Shown one piece after another: positions 62,946 to 64,000 of a stretch of 64,000 nt of DNA; positions within the stretch are counted from its first letter, which is position 1; every line of letters begins with the position of its first letter. Origin of the DNA: Deinococcus humi (GTDB lineage Bacteria > Deinococcota > Deinococci > Deinococcales > Deinococcaceae); contig NZ_JACHFL010000015.1 in assembly GCF_014201875.1 (NCBI RefSeq), positions 67,019 through 131,018 of the forward strand, given 5' to 3'. The position numbers were made by a program, and so were the translations under genes. The notes below the pieces were generated by a model, which had not been told where the DNA came from, made no database searches, and worked only from the letters and a program-made list of their open reading frames with translations.

Positions 62946-63012
62946 GGCCAGACCTGAGGGGTCTGGAGAAAGGCTGAACGTTTGGACGGAGTGCGCACGG
63001 TAGCTTCAGCAT
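62926..63012 (-). CDS. Leaderless 28-residue mini-ORF overlapping the methyltransferase start
   Basis: Starts 6 bases after TAGCGT (63019-63024), encodes MLKLPCALRPNVQPFSRPL... and ends 20 bases inside the methyltransferase gene. A hairpin (62948-62966) sits within it, directly before the TTG. Arrangement suggests coupled, low-level translation of the methyltransferase. Confidence 0.45.
   Translation of the reverse strand: MLKLPCALRPNVQPFSRPLRSGLDRLPL
62948..62966. promoter_or_regulatory. Hairpin/operator at the methyltransferase start
   Basis: CCAGACC (62948-62954) pairs with GGTCTGG (62960-62966) over a 5-base loop, 2 bases upstream of the TTG. It could be an RNA stem limiting initiation or an autoregulatory operator. 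Confidence 0.45.
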
Positions 63013-63018
63013 AGATCA

Positions 63019-63024
63019 ACGCTA
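63019..63024 (-). promoter_or_regulatory. Leaderless -10 box TAGCGT (methyltransferase leader ORF)
   Basis: Minus-strand TAGCGT ends 6 bases before the ATG at 63012; divergent from the ppk2 box at 63063. Confidence 0.5.
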
Positions 63025-63062
63025 GAGCAGGCGCGCCATCGGCCTGGGCACAAAAGAGGTGC

Positions 63063-63068
63063 TAGCCT
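63063..63068 (+). promoter_or_regulatory. Leaderless -10 box TAGCCT (ppk2)
   Basis: TAGCCT ends 7 bases before the ppk2 ATG at 63076. Confidence 0.65.
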
Positions 63069-63075
63069 CACGGCC

Positions 63076-63882
63076 ATGAACCTTAAAACCGAAGACTACC
63101 GCGTGAAGGCTGGTAAGGCGGTCAGCCTGAAAAGCTGGAAGACCGACGAAAAGGGCAGCATGGACAAGGAGGTAGGCAAGGTCACAGCCACGCTGCTGGC
63201 GGACGAGCTGGCCGAATGGCAGGAGCGCCTGTACGCCGAAAACAAACAGGCTCTGTTGATTGTCCTGCAGGCGCGCGATGCAGGCGGCAAGGACGGTACG
63301 GTCAAGCATGTCATAGGGGCGTTCAATCCCAACGGGGTCCGGATCTCCAACTTCAAGGTGCCCTCTGAGGAGGAGCTTGCCCACGATTTCCTGTGGCGCA
63401 TTCATACCCAGACTCCCAGAAAGGGCATGGTGGCCGTCTTCAACCGCAGCCACTACGAGGATGTGCTGGTCACGCGCGTACATAACTTGATTGACCACCA
63501 GACTGCTCAGCAGCGCCTGGAACACATCCGAAATTTCGAGAGCTTACTCACCGACTCGGGCACGCGCGTCCTCAAGTTCTACCTGCACATCAGCAAAGAG
63601 GAGCAGGAGGAGCGCCTGCAAGACCGCCTGGACCATCCTGACAAACTGTGGAAGTTCAACGCTGGCGATCTGGAAGAGCGCGCACTGTGGGATGAATACA
63701 CCAGCGCCTACCAAGACGCCCTGACCACCAGCACGGAGGCAGCACCCTGGTACGTGATTCCCGCCGATCACAAGTGGTTTCGCAACCTGCTGATCAGCCA
63801 GATCATTCTGGACACCTTGAAAGACATGAATCCGCAGTTCCCGGAAACCGATCTGAATCCGGCAGAAATCAAAATCAAGTAG
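63076..63882 (+). CDS. ppk2: Polyphosphate kinase 2 (class III-like PPK2)
   Basis: Uses polyphosphate to phosphorylate nucleotides. The 268-residue protein has Walker A LQARDAGGKDGTVKHVI (about 65-81), Walker B MVAVFNRSHYEDVLVTRV (about 117-134) and the lid FESLLTDSGTRVLKFYLHIS, KFNAGDLEERALWDEYTSAY. Single PPK2 domain of about 270 residues, as in the characterised Deinococcus enzyme that makes ATP from AMP or ADP. Confidence 0.94.
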   Translation: MNLKTEDYRVKAGKAVSLKSWKTDEKGSMDKEVGKVTATLLADELAEWQERLYAENKQALLIVLQARDAGGKDGTVKHVIGAFNPNGVRISNFKVPSEEELAHDFLWRIHTQTPRKGMVAVFNRSHYEDVLVTRVHNLIDHQTAQQRLEHIRNFESLLTDSGTRVLKFYLHISKEEQEERLQDRLDHPDKLWKFNAGDLEERALWDEYTSAYQDALTTSTEAAPWYVIPADHKWFRNLLISQIILDTLKDMNPQFPETDLNPAEIKIK

Positions 63883-63886
63883 GACC

Positions 63887-63914
63887 AAAAAAGCCCCCTC
63901 CGGGCGGAGGGGGC
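63887..63914 (-). terminator. Terminator of tRNA-Gly (shared with ppk2)
   Basis: GCCCCCTCC (63893-63901) pairs with GGAGGGGGC (63906-63914) over a 4-base loop. On the minus strand it is followed by six T (63892-63887), directly after the tRNA. Confidence 0.88.
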
Positions 63915-63919
63915 ATATA

Positions 63920-63995
<76 letters not shown>

Positions 63996-64000
63996 GAAAC

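Overview
The window reads as a chromosomal segment of a Deinococcus-like bacterium. The inference rests on high GC, many genes starting 5-10 bases after a TANNNT -10 box with no Shine-Dalgarno (leaderless transcripts, common in Deinococcus), and Deinococcus/Thermus families such as DUF3248, DUF3809 and class III PPK2. I see no insertion sequence, prophage, CRISPR array or rRNA. The only RNA gene is a tRNA-Gly at the right edge.

Layout. 1-3.4 kb: glyoxylate to 2-phosphoglycerate operon (gcl end, hyi, glxR, glycerate kinase). 3.4-9.3 kb: secreted fasciclin and VanW proteins, an unknown ATPase coupled to an enolase-superfamily enzyme, a small membrane protein and a subtilisin lipoprotein. 9.6-14.1 kb: deacetylase-fold protein, CRP/FNR regulator, corA, crcB and xseA. 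14.1-20.3 kb: a compact minus-strand arginine operon (argG, two GNATs, a lipoprotein, argH, HIT protein, two paralogous GNATs, an N-acetylglutamate-synthase-like GNAT). 20.4-22.1 kb: operator-rich intergenic region, response regulator and thioesterase. 22.3-27.0 kb: complete branched-chain amino acid ABC transporter. 27.2-28.9 kb: trpS (with a possible Fe-S motif) and scpA. 29-34.2 kb: metallo-hydrolase, cdaA-cdaR (c-di-AMP), and yqeK-LCP-rsfS. 34.3-38.3 kb: Deinococcus-type hypotheticals, rsmD-coaD, a membrane protein and prmC. 38.3-45.6 kb: alr, large secreted protein, lipoprotein, HD protein, trxB and alkA-like glycosylase. 45.6-51.7 kb: xseB, MrfA-like helicase, aminotransferase, thrB and a GlsB/YeaQ membrane protein. 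51.8-56.2 kb: BTAD regulator, hotdog thioesterase, FAD oxidoreductase, CitE-like lyase, hemolysin III. 56.3-59 kb: Mn-type metal-binding lipoprotein/receptor with a Fur-like operator and a second subtilisin. 59.3-64 kb: SDR, NUDIX, a putative restriction-modification pair, ppk2 and tRNA-Gly.

Most striking pattern: beside the 20-plus ordinary leaderless genes, four genes that lack both a Shine-Dalgarno and their own adjacent -10 box (yqeK, thrB, an FAD oxidoreductase and a DNA methyltransferase) are each preceded by a tiny ORF. Each tiny ORF starts exactly 6-7 bases after a TANNNT box and ends overlapping, or 7 bases before, the real start codon. This suggests leaderless mini-ORFs that deliver ribosomes to a downstream gene by termination-reinitiation. 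Other notable items are the candidate restriction enzyme, a candidate small RNA beside argG, nested inverted repeats over the fasciclin promoter and the metal-type operator.
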